The position numbers and the translations under genes were made by a program. From positions 1-64,000 of the forward strand of contig NZ_ALXE01000048.1 of assembly GCF_000295955.2 (NCBI RefSeq): 64,000 nucleotides of DNA, in the 5' to 3' direction. The DNA is from Pantoea sp. A4. GTDB taxonomy: Bacteria > Pseudomonadota > Gammaproteobacteria > Enterobacterales > Enterobacteriaceae. Shown here in pieces: positions 8,723 to 16,654 of the stretch. The notes under the pieces are model-generated. The model was not told the DNA's origin. It made no database searches and saw nothing but the letters and a program-made list of their open reading frames with translations. Positions within the stretch are counted from its first letter, which is position 1; every line of letters begins with the position of its first letter.

Positions 8723-9603
8723 TATTTTACTTCTCCGGTACGCTTCTGCCCGTGACGCCAGTAGGCCCAGACAATCATCAGCAGGCCAATGACAATCATT
8801 GGTGTGGACAGGATCTGCCCCATACTGATACCGCCAGGGTAGAGGCCGAGCTGCGCATCAGGCTGGCGGAAGAACTCAATCACAAAGCGGAATATGCCGT
8901 AGCACATCAGGAACAGGCCTGATACCGCCCCCATAGGGCGCGCTTTGCGAATGAACAAATTCAGGATGATAAACAGCACTATACCTTCCAGTGCCAGCTC
9001 ATAGAGCTGCGAAGGATGGCGCGGCAGAACCCCATAAGTATCCAGCAGGCTCTGCCATTCTGGATGCGTTGGGATCAGCGCTAAATCTTCGCTACGAGAG
9101 CCAGGGAACAACATCGCCCATGGGAGTTTCGGATCAACCCGGCCCCACAGCTCACCGTTGATAAAGTTGCCGAGACGACCCGCACCCAAACCAAATGGGA
9201 TCAATGGGGCGATGAAGTCTGAAACCTGGAAGAAAGTACGCTTAGTGCGACGGGCAAAGATCAACATCACCACGATCACGCCAATCAAACCACCGTGGAA
9301 CGACATGCCGCCATCCCAGACCTTGAACAGATACAGCGGGTTGGCCAGGAAGAGTGGCAAGTTGTAGAACAGCACATAGCCGATACGTCCACCCAGGAAA
9401 ACCCCGAGGAAACCGGCATACAGCAGATTTTCAACTTCCTCTTTTTTCCAGCCGCTACCCGGTTGGTTAGCACGGCGAACCGCCAGCCACATGGCGAATA
9501 CAAAGCCCACCAGATACATCAAACCGTACCAGTGGAGAGAGATCGGACCGATGGAGAAAATTACCGGATCGAACTGAGGAAACTGAATATAGCCGTTAGT
9601 CAT
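8722..9603 (-). CDS. lgt: Prolipoprotein diacylglyceryl transferase Lgt
   Basis: Inner-membrane enzyme that moves diacylglyceryl from phosphatidylglycerol to the lipobox cysteine of prolipoproteins, the first step of lipoprotein maturation. 293 residues with about seven hydrophobic segments. The family signature is visible: WDGGMSFHGGLIG and the invariant GRLGNFINGELWGR stretch, plus ELALEGIVLF. It is upstream of and coupled to thyA. Confidence 0.97.
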   Translation of the reverse strand: MTNGYIQFPQFDPVIFSIGPISLHWYGLMYLVGFVFAMWLAVRRANQPGSGWKKEEVENLLYAGFLGVFLGGRIGYVLFYNLPLFLANPLYLFKVWDGGMSFHGGLIGVIVVMLIFARRTKRTFFQVSDFIAPLIPFGLGAGRLGNFINGELWGRVDPKLPWAMLFPGSRSEDLALIPTHPEWQSLLDTYGVLPRHPSQLYELALEGIVLFIILNLFIRKARPMGAVSGLFLMCYGIFRFVIEFFRQPDAQLGLYPGGISMGQILSTPMIVIGLLMIVWAYWRHGQKRTGEVK

Positions 9604-9714
9604 CTTTCACCATTCAATTTTCTGCCCTGAAAAAAGGGAACTGTCGCTGGGGATGTTAAAGGCTGCGCATAATAGCACAGCCTAATTACGCTGACTGCGC
9701 GGAATGTGTAACGG

Positions 9715-11961
9715 TCAACGACCACCGCGGATCAAACCGCCGAGGCCACGCCGTTCCATAAAGGCAGACACCAGATGGCGTACTTCTGACGCCGTATTGG
9801 CCTCTCTGCACTGCCGGTTGAGCTTTTCTGCCTCTGCCCGATCGAGATGGCGCAGCAGGTATTTTACACGCGGAACGTTTTTGCCGTTCATGCTCAGATG
9901 GTAATACCCCATGCCGATGAGTATCGCTACACACATTGGGTCACCGGCCATTTCACCGCACAGGCAGAGTTGCAAACCTGCACGTTGCGCATCCTGCGCA
10001 ATGCCATGTAATGCGCGCAGCATCGCGGGATGCAGCGGATCGTACAGATTCGCTACGCGGGTATTATTGCGATCAACCGCCAGTAAATACTGGGTGAGGT
10101 CGTTAGAGCCGACCGAAATGAAATCGACCCGATCCGCCAGATGAGAGATCATGTAGAGCATCGAAGGAACTTCGATCATCACGCCAATCTGCGGCTTAGG
10201 AATGATATATCCCAGCATGTCTTCGACTTCACGCGTGGCACGATCAATCAGACGTTTTGCATCATCAATTTCGTCGATTTGGCTGATCATCGGCAGCAAA
10301 ATACTGAGATTTCCGCTGGCTACGTTGGCACGCAACATGGCGCGGACCTGCACGAGGAAAATCTCGGGCTGGTCGAGTGTTAAACGAATGCCACGCCAGC
10401 CGAGGCTGGGGTTTTCTTCGCTGATCGGCATGTACGGCAGCTGCTTATCGGCACCGATATCCAGCGTACGCAGCGTCACCGGTTTTTTATGGAACAGTTG
10501 CAGCATGCCCTGATACTGCGCCACCTGCTCCTCTTCAGAAGGGAAGCCATTTTGCAGCATAAACGGGATTTCGGTGCGATACAGCCCGATACCATCTACC
10601 CAGTTATCCAGCGTCTGCTCATGCTCCGGGCTTAACCCGGCATTCAGCATCACCGTCACCATCTCGCCGCTTTTCAGGGCACCGGGCTGTTCTACTACGC
10701 CTTCCGCCATCTTGCTCAGCGCGTTTTCTTCGCTGATCAGACGCTGATACTCCTGCACCAATACGGTTTCAGGATCGATCAGCAACTCGCCACGATAGCC
10801 ATCCACAATCAGCAGGCGTTTATTCAAATGACTCGGCTGAATATCCGCGCCCATGACGGTAGGAATGCCCATGGCACGGGTCAGGATAGCGGCATGGGAA
10901 TTTGAAGCACCATCACGCACCACGATGCCTGCTAAGCGCTCATGGGGAAGCTCTGCCAACGTGGTGGCCGTCAGTTCATCGGCGACCAGCACAAAACGTT
11001 CTGGCCAGGCATTGGTGCCGACCAGCGTATCATCGAGGTGAAACAGCAAGCGCTGCCCCAGTACACGCAGATCGCCTGCTCGTTCACGCAGATAAGTGTC
11101 TTGCAGGCTGGCAAACTGGGCAGCGAATTTTTCAATAACGGTTTTTACGGCCCACTCGGCAACGGAGCCGCGCTCAATCTCAGCCAGCAGATCTTTCTTC
11201 AGGCGCGCATCACTGAGCAGGTGGGAATAAAGATCAAAAATCGCGGCGCTCTCTTTCTGCACGCTGGCAGAAAAGCGCTTACTGAAACGACGGAACTCTG
11301 CGCCCGCTTCACTCATGGCGAGCGCGAGGCGCTCACGTTCACGCTGCACATCCAGCGTTGAGGCAGCCGTAACCTGATCGAGCAAGGGTTGCGTTTCATC
11401 CACCCAACCCGGTGCCACCGCTACGCCAGGCGCAGCGGCGATCGCTTTCACGCGCGTCTGACGGAATTGACCAAACAGCTGGCCCAGCTGTGATTGTGAC
11501 AACAGTCCGGCCATTTGCGTGGCCAGCGTGACCAGAAACGACTCTTCACTTTCGTCAAACTGGCGGTGTTCACGCTGCTGAACCACCAGCACGCCCAATA
11601 GCTGGCGGCGGCTGATAATGGGAACACCGAGAAACGAGCGGTAACGCTCTTCTTTTACCGAGGGAATATATTTAAAGCTGGGGTGACTTTGCGCATCAGC
11701 CAGGTTTATCGGCTCCGCTAATCGCCCGACCAGCCCGACGATACCTTCATCAAATGCAAGCGTGATCGTGCGCCCGCGCGGCTTTTTTAGGCCGCGCGTC
11801 GCCATCAGGTAGTAGCAGCGTCGATCGTGATCGGCGAGGTAAACAGAGCAGACTTCGGTTTCCATCGCCAGACAGATTTCGCTGACCAGCAGGTCGAGTG
11901 CTTCATTCAGACGCGGAGCACTCGCGACTTTTTCGACGATTTCGCGTAACTGAGTAAGCAT
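9715..11961 (-). CDS. ptsP: PTS-Ntr enzyme I (phosphoenolpyruvate-protein phosphotransferase) PtsP
   Basis: First phosphotransferase of the nitrogen PTS: it takes phosphate from PEP and passes it to NPr (PtsO) and then PtsN. The 748-residue protein has an N-terminal GAF domain (about 15-150), an enzyme I N-terminal region (about 170-290), the swivelling phosphohistidine domain with GASNSHAAIL (His356) and the PEP-binding TIM barrel (about 420-720, with LYRTEIPFM, GWRGIRLTLD and LCGEMAGDP). The GAF domain separates it from sugar enzyme I. It lies 12 bp downstream of rppH, as in E. coli, so the two are probably cotranscribed. Confidence 0.97.
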   Translation of the reverse strand: MLTQLREIVEKVASAPRLNEALDLLVSEICLAMETEVCSVYLADHDRRCYYLMATRGLKKPRGRTITLAFDEGIVGLVGRLAEPINLADAQSHPSFKYIPSVKEERYRSFLGVPIISRRQLLGVLVVQQREHRQFDESEESFLVTLATQMAGLLSQSQLGQLFGQFRQTRVKAIAAAPGVAVAPGWVDETQPLLDQVTAASTLDVQRERERLALAMSEAGAEFRRFSKRFSASVQKESAAIFDLYSHLLSDARLKKDLLAEIERGSVAEWAVKTVIEKFAAQFASLQDTYLRERAGDLRVLGQRLLFHLDDTLVGTNAWPERFVLVADELTATTLAELPHERLAGIVVRDGASNSHAAILTRAMGIPTVMGADIQPSHLNKRLLIVDGYRGELLIDPETVLVQEYQRLISEENALSKMAEGVVEQPGALKSGEMVTVMLNAGLSPEHEQTLDNWVDGIGLYRTEIPFMLQNGFPSEEEQVAQYQGMLQLFHKKPVTLRTLDIGADKQLPYMPISEENPSLGWRGIRLTLDQPEIFLVQVRAMLRANVASGNLSILLPMISQIDEIDDAKRLIDRATREVEDMLGYIIPKPQIGVMIEVPSMLYMISHLADRVDFISVGSNDLTQYLLAVDRNNTRVANLYDPLHPAMLRALHGIAQDAQRAGLQLCLCGEMAGDPMCVAILIGMGYYHLSMNGKNVPRVKYLLRHLDRAEAEKLNRQCREANTASEVRHLVSAFMERRGLGGLIRGGR

Positions 11962-11973
11962 AAGTGGTGCGGA

Positions 11974-12501
11974 CTATCCCCTTTTGCGTCGTTGAGCGGC
12001 GTTGTTACGCTGCCCGGAGCTCTCCTGCATAGACATCACCACGCCAGCGAATTCCTTCATCACGCGGCGATAAACATCGCGTTTAAAGGAGACAACCTGA
12101 CGGACTGGATACCAGAAGCTCACCCAACGCCAGCCATCGAACTCCGGCGTACTGCTGTGCTGCACATTAATATCCGCGTCGCTGCCCATCAACTGCAGAA
12201 GATACCACTTTTGTTTTTGGCCAATACAAACCGGTTTTGTGTCCCAACGCACCAAACGTTTTGGCAACTTGTAGCGTAACCAGTTACGGGTAGAAGCAAG
12301 TATTCGAACATCTTTGCGATGAAGTCCCACCTCTTCGAACAGCTCTCGATACATCGCCTGTTCGGTAGATTCACCGGGATTGATGCCTCCCTGGGGAAAC
12401 TGCCAGGAGTGCTGTCCAAAGCGTCTGGCCCACAACACTTGTCCTTGCCGATTACAAATTACGATACCAACATTCGGGCGGTAGCCATCATCATCGATCA
12501 C
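11974..12501 (-). CDS. rppH: RNA pyrophosphohydrolase RppH
   Basis: Nudix hydrolase that removes pyrophosphate from 5' triphosphorylated mRNA, creating the monophosphate that stimulates RNase E decay. 175 residues. The Nudix box runs from GGINPGES through REL to EEVG (about residues 38-60). It is nearly identical to E. coli RppH through residue 130, with a divergent basic tail. The start is GTG at 12501, as in E. coli. It is divergent from mutH across a long gene-free region. Confidence 0.97.
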   Translation of the reverse strand: MIDDDGYRPNVGIVICNRQGQVLWARRFGQHSWQFPQGGINPGESTEQAMYRELFEEVGLHRKDVRILASTRNWLRYKLPKRLVRWDTKPVCIGQKQKWYLLQLMGSDADINVQHSSTPEFDGWRWVSFWYPVRQVVSFKRDVYRRVMKEFAGVVMSMQESSGQRNNAAQRRKRG

Positions 12502-12656
12502 CAGACTACCTCAAAGCAAAATTTGAATAGGATGATTGTTTCACACTCCTCACAGGCGGTAAACCACTGCTTAACAGCGGGTATAGCGGAACAACATGGC
12601 AGTAACTCACAGAGTTGGCCTTAGTTATAAACAGAGAGGGATCAAAAAACGCGATC

Positions 12657-13039
12657 TTATTCACGTTTTCTGTGGATAGCTTTGTGCAGAACACGGGAAT
12701 TAACTGAATAACAGCCTGATTTCAGCGTGCGGACAACAAAAACTCATGGCGGAATTATAAATGATAATCAGTGATTTAACCAAGGATCAGCCACGGGTCA
12801 TTTACCCTGTTCCCCCTCTGATTTACTGCACATCCGGCGATTGGCTAAAGATCCACCATCGGCGTTTTTATCCACAGATAATGCACTAACTCCAGGCACG
12901 ATCGGTGAAAAACTGGGATAAAAAGGGAAAGTCAAGGCTGTAAATGAAAACAGTAGCCACTATGACTGTGGCTTATCCCACCTTTCTGTGGATAACTTAG
13001 TTTAAGATCCTGTTCATTAATCCTGGCAAGCTGGGATAA
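12657..13039. promoter_or_regulatory. DnaA-box cluster at the DARS2 position (rppH-mutH interval)
   Basis: The 685-bp interval between rppH and mutH has no credible gene. It holds two perfect DnaA boxes TTATCCACA (12868-12876 +; 12987-12995 -) and near-matches TTATCCCAC (12973-12981 +), TTATCCCAG (12913-12921 - and 13031-13039 -), CTATCCACA (12671-12679 -) and TTATTCACG (12657-12665 +). In E. coli the same interval is DARS2, which promotes ADP release from DnaA and so regenerates ATP-DnaA for replication initiation, with help from IHF and Fis. The box cluster and identical location support orthology; activity is inferred. Promoters for rppH and mutH must also lie here. Confidence 0.82.
12766..12778 (+). 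promoter_or_regulatory. Candidate IHF site in DARS2
   Basis: AATCAGTGATTTA fits the IHF consensus WATCARnnnnTTR at every fixed position and lies about 90 bp before the first perfect DnaA box. E. coli DARS2 needs IHF. The match is to a short degenerate consensus, so it could be chance. Confidence 0.45.
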
Positions 13040-13186
13040 CCTGCAGTTGCGCAAAATTCAAACGGCGAGGACGCGCTAAAAAGCCATGCTGAATCATGCT
13101 ATTATCCGATCGGCGGCGAAAAATTTGCTGTGGAAAAGATCGCCACCTTCTAAGTTGTACATTTTTTACCCACCCGAGCTATTACG

Positions 13187-13864
13187 ATGATCCTGCCGCA
13201 ATTACCACCAGAAAACGAAGCTGAACTGATGGCCAGAGCACAGGCCGTTGCGGGCCTGACGTTAGCCGATGCCGCTGCACAAATTGGCCTCGCCATCCCG
13301 GCCAATTTGCAACGTGCCAAAGGCTGGGTGGGCACATTGCTGGAGCTACATCTGGGGGCCAGTGCGGGAAGTAAAGCCGAACAGGATTTTGCCCACCTCG
13401 GGATCGAGCTTAAAACCATTCCTGTGGATAGCCGTGGTAAGCCGCTGGAGACCACCTTTGTCTGCGTAGCGCCGCTCACCGGCAATAGCGGTGTCACCTG
13501 GCAAAGTAGCCATCTGCGGCATAAGCTTGCGCGTGTGTTGTGGATACCGGTTGAAGGTGAGCGCACTATTCCGCTGGCTGAACGCCGGATCGGTGCGCCT
13601 CTGCTTTGGACACCGAGCGCAGAAGAAGACGCGATGTTGCGCCATGACTGGGAAGAGCTGATGGATATGATTGTACTCGGCCAGGTTGAGCGCATCACAG
13701 CACGCCACGGTGAGTGGCTGCAAATACGGCCTAAAGCGGCCAACAATAAGGCATTAACCCAGGCGATCGGAGAAAATGGTCAGCCAATTATGACGCTGCC
13801 TCGCGGCTTCTACCTGAAGAAGAGTTTCACCGGACCTCTGCTGGCTCGTCACTTTCTGATTTGA
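13187..13864 (+). CDS. mutH: DNA mismatch repair endonuclease MutH
   Basis: Methyl-directed repair nickase: activated by MutS-MutL, it cuts the unmethylated strand at hemimethylated GATC. 225 residues (E. coli 229). The catalytic triad of the restriction-enzyme-like fold is visible in QDFAHLGIELK: Asp67, Glu74, Lys76. The C-terminal part (RRIGAPLLW, GQVERITARHGEWLQIRPKAAN) is strongly conserved. ATG at 13187 is the only sensible start. Confidence 0.97.
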   Translation: MILPQLPPENEAELMARAQAVAGLTLADAAAQIGLAIPANLQRAKGWVGTLLELHLGASAGSKAEQDFAHLGIELKTIPVDSRGKPLETTFVCVAPLTGNSGVTWQSSHLRHKLARVLWIPVEGERTIPLAERRIGAPLLWTPSAEEDAMLRHDWEELMDMIVLGQVERITARHGEWLQIRPKAANNKALTQAIGENGQPIMTLPRGFYLKKSFTGPLLARHFLI

Positions 13865-13992
13865 TCCCGCCCGCAATTTGTCAAGCAAGTCCAAACGGCT
13901 TTTGCATTTTTCAGATTGATGCAATAGCACTGTCATCAGAAGGATCTGATACTACACTTTTGCTGGTGTAGTCGCATATAGGGAGCGAAACG

Positions 13993-14211
13993 ATGAAATT
14001 TCTGGCAGGGGTTGGCGTATTGCTGGCCGCAACGGTCATGCTGAGTGGTTGTAGCAGCGATTATGTTATGGCAACCAAAGATGGCCGTATGATTCTGACG
14101 TCAGGTAAGCCAAACATCGATAAAGACACCGGGCTGGTCTCTTACACCGATCAAAGCGGTAATAAGATGCAGATCAACGGTGACGATATCTCCACGATGA
14201 TTGAACGTTAA
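13993..14211 (+). CDS. ygdR: YgdI/YgdR family small lipoprotein
   Basis: 72-residue lipoprotein. The signal peptide ends in the lipobox LSGC (Cys20), followed by SS, so outer-membrane sorting is likely. The mature part is the short YgdI/YgdR SH3-like domain (YVMATKDGRMILTSGKP). A clear GGGAG Shine-Dalgarno precedes the ATG. In E. coli ygdQ, a TerC-family membrane protein gene, lies between mutH and ygdR; it is not present here. The function of the family is unknown. Confidence 0.88.
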   Translation: MKFLAGVGVLLAATVMLSGCSSDYVMATKDGRMILTSGKPNIDKDTGLVSYTDQSGNKMQINGDDISTMIER

Positions 14212-14226
14212 GTGCTGAATTGACCC

Positions 14227-14254
14227 GCCTGCTGTGATTTCGCTTCCAGCAGGC
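14227..14254 (+). terminator. Hairpin after ygdR
   Basis: An eight-base-pair stem GCCTGCTG/CAGCAGGC with a 12-base loop follows the ygdR stop by 15 bases. The T tract after it is short (ATTT), so it is a weak or Rho-assisted terminator at best. Confidence 0.5.
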
Positions 14255-14349
14255 AATTTCCCTGTATTTCCCCCTTCCTTCCCGCTTGTTTACCGCGTTA
14301 TAGTCCCAGGTGAGACACCATTCCATTCCATGAAAAAAGGAAGCCGGCA

Positions 14350-15390
14350 ATGCATTATCACCGTATCCCCCACAGTACACTGGAAGTTAGCCAACTGGGG
14401 TTAGGCACCATGACATTTGGTGAGCAAAACAGCGAAGCCGATGCTCATGCACAACTGGATTATGCCGTTAGCCGTGGTATCAATCTGATTGATACCGCAG
14501 AGATGTATCCGGTGCCGCCGCGCCCAGAAACACAGGGACTCACAGAAAAATATATCGGCAGTTGGCTGAAATCACGCGGCAACCGCGACAAAGTGATTCT
14601 CGCCAGCAAGGTCGCCGGTCCGGTGAGAGGTAATGATGCGTTTATCCGTCCTGGGCAAGCGTTAGATCGTAAAAACATTCGCGAAGCGCTGGATGCCAGC
14701 CTGAAGCGCCTCAATACCGATTATCTCGATCTCTACCAACTGCACTGGCCACAGCGTCAGACCAATTTCTTCGGCAAGCTCGGCTATCAATATGGCGAAG
14801 GCGCGGTTCCCGTCACCTTGCTGGAAACCCTGGAAGCCTTAACCGAACAGGTGCGCGCGGGGAAAATTCGCTACATTGGGGTATCGAATGAAACGCCATG
14901 GGGCGTCATGCGTTATCTGCAACTGGCAGAAAAACATGAGCTGCCGCGTATCGTCTCCATTCAAAATCCTTACAGCCTGCTGAACCGCAGTTTTGAAGTT
15001 GGCCTGGCGGAAATCAGTCAGCACGAAGGCGTTGAGCTGTTGGCTTACTCCAGCCTCGCGTTTGGGACGTTGAGCGGCAAATATCTTAATGGTGCCCAGC
15101 CTACTGGCGCACGTAATACCCTGTTCAGCCGCTTTACCCGCTACAGTGGTGAACAGTCACAGCTGGCGATTGCCGAATATGTCGCACTCGCGAAAAAACA
15201 CCAGCTTGATCCTTCGCAACTGGCACTGGCGTATGTTCGTCAACAGCCGTTTGTTGCCAGCACGCTGTTAGGTGCGACCACGCTGGAACAGCTAAAGATC
15301 AATATCGATAGCTTCGACGTGACGCTGAATGAAGACGTGTTAGAAGGCATTGAAGCGATCCACCGTCGCTATACGTACCCAGCCCCTTAA
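14350..15390 (+). CDS. tas: Aldo/keto reductase Tas
   Basis: NADP-dependent aldo-keto reductase family protein of 346 residues, matching E. coli Tas (named for complementing a tyrosine-auxotrophic Shigella strain). The catalytic tetrad positions are visible: Asp in LIDTAEMYP with the Tyr, Lys in VILASKVAG, and His in YQLHWP. The usual cofactor-binding RYIGVSNE segment follows. The physiological substrate is unknown. Confidence 0.94.
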   Translation: MHYHRIPHSTLEVSQLGLGTMTFGEQNSEADAHAQLDYAVSRGINLIDTAEMYPVPPRPETQGLTEKYIGSWLKSRGNRDKVILASKVAGPVRGNDAFIRPGQALDRKNIREALDASLKRLNTDYLDLYQLHWPQRQTNFFGKLGYQYGEGAVPVTLLETLEALTEQVRAGKIRYIGVSNETPWGVMRYLQLAEKHELPRIVSIQNPYSLLNRSFEVGLAEISQHEGVELLAYSSLAFGTLSGKYLNGAQPTGARNTLFSRFTRYSGEQSQLAIAEYVALAKKHQLDPSQLALAYVRQQPFVASTLLGATTLEQLKINIDSFDVTLNEDVLEGIEAIHRRYTYPAP

Positions 15391-15437
15391 AGTAAAAACC
15401 CCCAGCCTGTTGGCTGAGGGTGTAAGACAGACGATCC

Positions 15438-15465
15438 ACCCTCACCGACAGCGTGAGGGTTTTTC
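15438..15465 (+). terminator. Terminator after tas
   Basis: Perfect eight-base-pair stem ACCCTCAC/GTGAGGGT followed by a T run, 47 bases after the tas stop and abutting the end of convergent lplT. The T run lies on the + side, so it mainly serves tas. Confidence 0.85.
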
Positions 15466-15466
15466 T

Positions 15467-16654
15467 TTAGCGACCGCGCCACCAGAGTAAGCTAATCGCC
15501 AGCGCAAACAGCGCACCAAAGCCGATGCCGAGCGGCACCGGAGGCACACCCAGTTTCACCGCCAGCGTGTAAAGCCCCAGCATCACTAACATCGCGATAT
15601 TTTCAATCAGGTTCTGCACGGCAATCGCATTACCGGCACCCACGGTCTCTTTACCGCGTTCCTGCAACAGGGCATTAAGCGGCACCACGAAGAATCCTCC
15701 TAGCGCACCAATCACCATCAAAATCAGATAGGCATTAGTGAGAGAATGTTGCAGTGCAAACACCACCACCATTACACCAATCAGAACGCCCGCAGGCATA
15801 CAACGGCGTACGGTTTGTAACGTCACCAACCGCGCCGCAGCAGCGGCCCCGATCACGATGCCAATCGCCACCATCGCGTTCAGCGTGGTCGGGGTTTTGT
15901 TATCGCTGATCCCCAACGCCACCGGCACCCATAGCACCAGCAGGAAGCGCAACGTCACGCCTGCGCCCCAGAACAGGCTGGTCCCCAGCAGAGAGAAACG
16001 GGTTTCGCCACTGCGCCACAGCACGCTGCAAGCCTGCATGAAGCTGCTGAACATGGCACGGAAGTTCCAACTTTGCCCCGGACGTGCAGCAGCAAGGCGT
16101 GGAATCAATAAGTTAGCCACTACCGCTATCCCATAGGTTAGCGCACAGACAATCAGCGCCACCGACAAGTGCCAGTCCGCCAAAATGCCGCCCGCGACCG
16201 ACCCTAAAAGGATCGCCGCAATGGTAGAGCCTTCCATCATCCCGTTGGCTTTCACCAGCCGGTCACCGTGGGTGATTTCACCGAGGATGCCATACTTCGC
16301 CGGTGAATAGGCCGCGGCTCCAATCCCCACTAAGGTGTAGCCGAGGAACGGGCTAAAGCCCGCGCAAATCAGCAGTGCGCCGATCAGCTTCAGGCTGTTG
16401 GCGAACATCATTACCCGCCCTTTCGCGAAGCTGTCTGCCATCTGTCCGACAAACGGTGCCAGCAGGATGTAGGTGCCCACAAACATCATCTGCAAGATGG
16501 GCTGGCTCCAGTCGGGATAGGTCAGATTTTTCAGCACCGCCAGCGTCACGAACAACAGCGCATTATCACCAAAGGCCGAAAAGAACTGGGCGGTCATCAC
16601 CGCCAGCATACCGCGCGACAGCAGGGTGTCATTACGCGGTTGAATCACACTCAT
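15467..16654 (-). CDS. lplT: Lysophospholipid transporter LplT
   Basis: MFS permease of 395 residues with about 12 membrane segments that flips lysophosphatidylethanolamine from the outer to the inner leaflet so that Aas can re-acylate it. It opens with MSVIQPRNDTLLSRGMLAVMTAQFFSAFGDNA, spanning the first helix. Its ATG overlaps the aas stop as ATGA, showing translational coupling and a shared job. Confidence 0.95.
   Translation of the reverse strand: MSVIQPRNDTLLSRGMLAVMTAQFFSAFGDNALLFVTLAVLKNLTYPDWSQPILQMMFVGTYILLAPFVGQMADSFAKGRVMMFANSLKLIGALLICAGFSPFLGYTLVGIGAAAYSPAKYGILGEITHGDRLVKANGMMEGSTIAAILLGSVAGGILADWHLSVALIVCALTYGIAVVANLLIPRLAAARPGQSWNFRAMFSSFMQACSVLWRSGETRFSLLGTSLFWGAGVTLRFLLVLWVPVALGISDNKTPTTLNAMVAIGIVIGAAAAARLVTLQTVRRCMPAGVLIGVMVVVFALQHSLTNAYLILMVIGALGGFFVVPLNALLQERGKETVGAGNAIAVQNLIENIAMLVMLGLYTLAVKLGVPPVPLGIGFGALFALAISLLWWRGR

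Noticed and set aside
12506..12694. ORF of 62 codons in the rppH-mutH interval
   Set aside because: No Shine-Dalgarno, no recognisable protein, and the interval is better explained as DARS2 and promoters.
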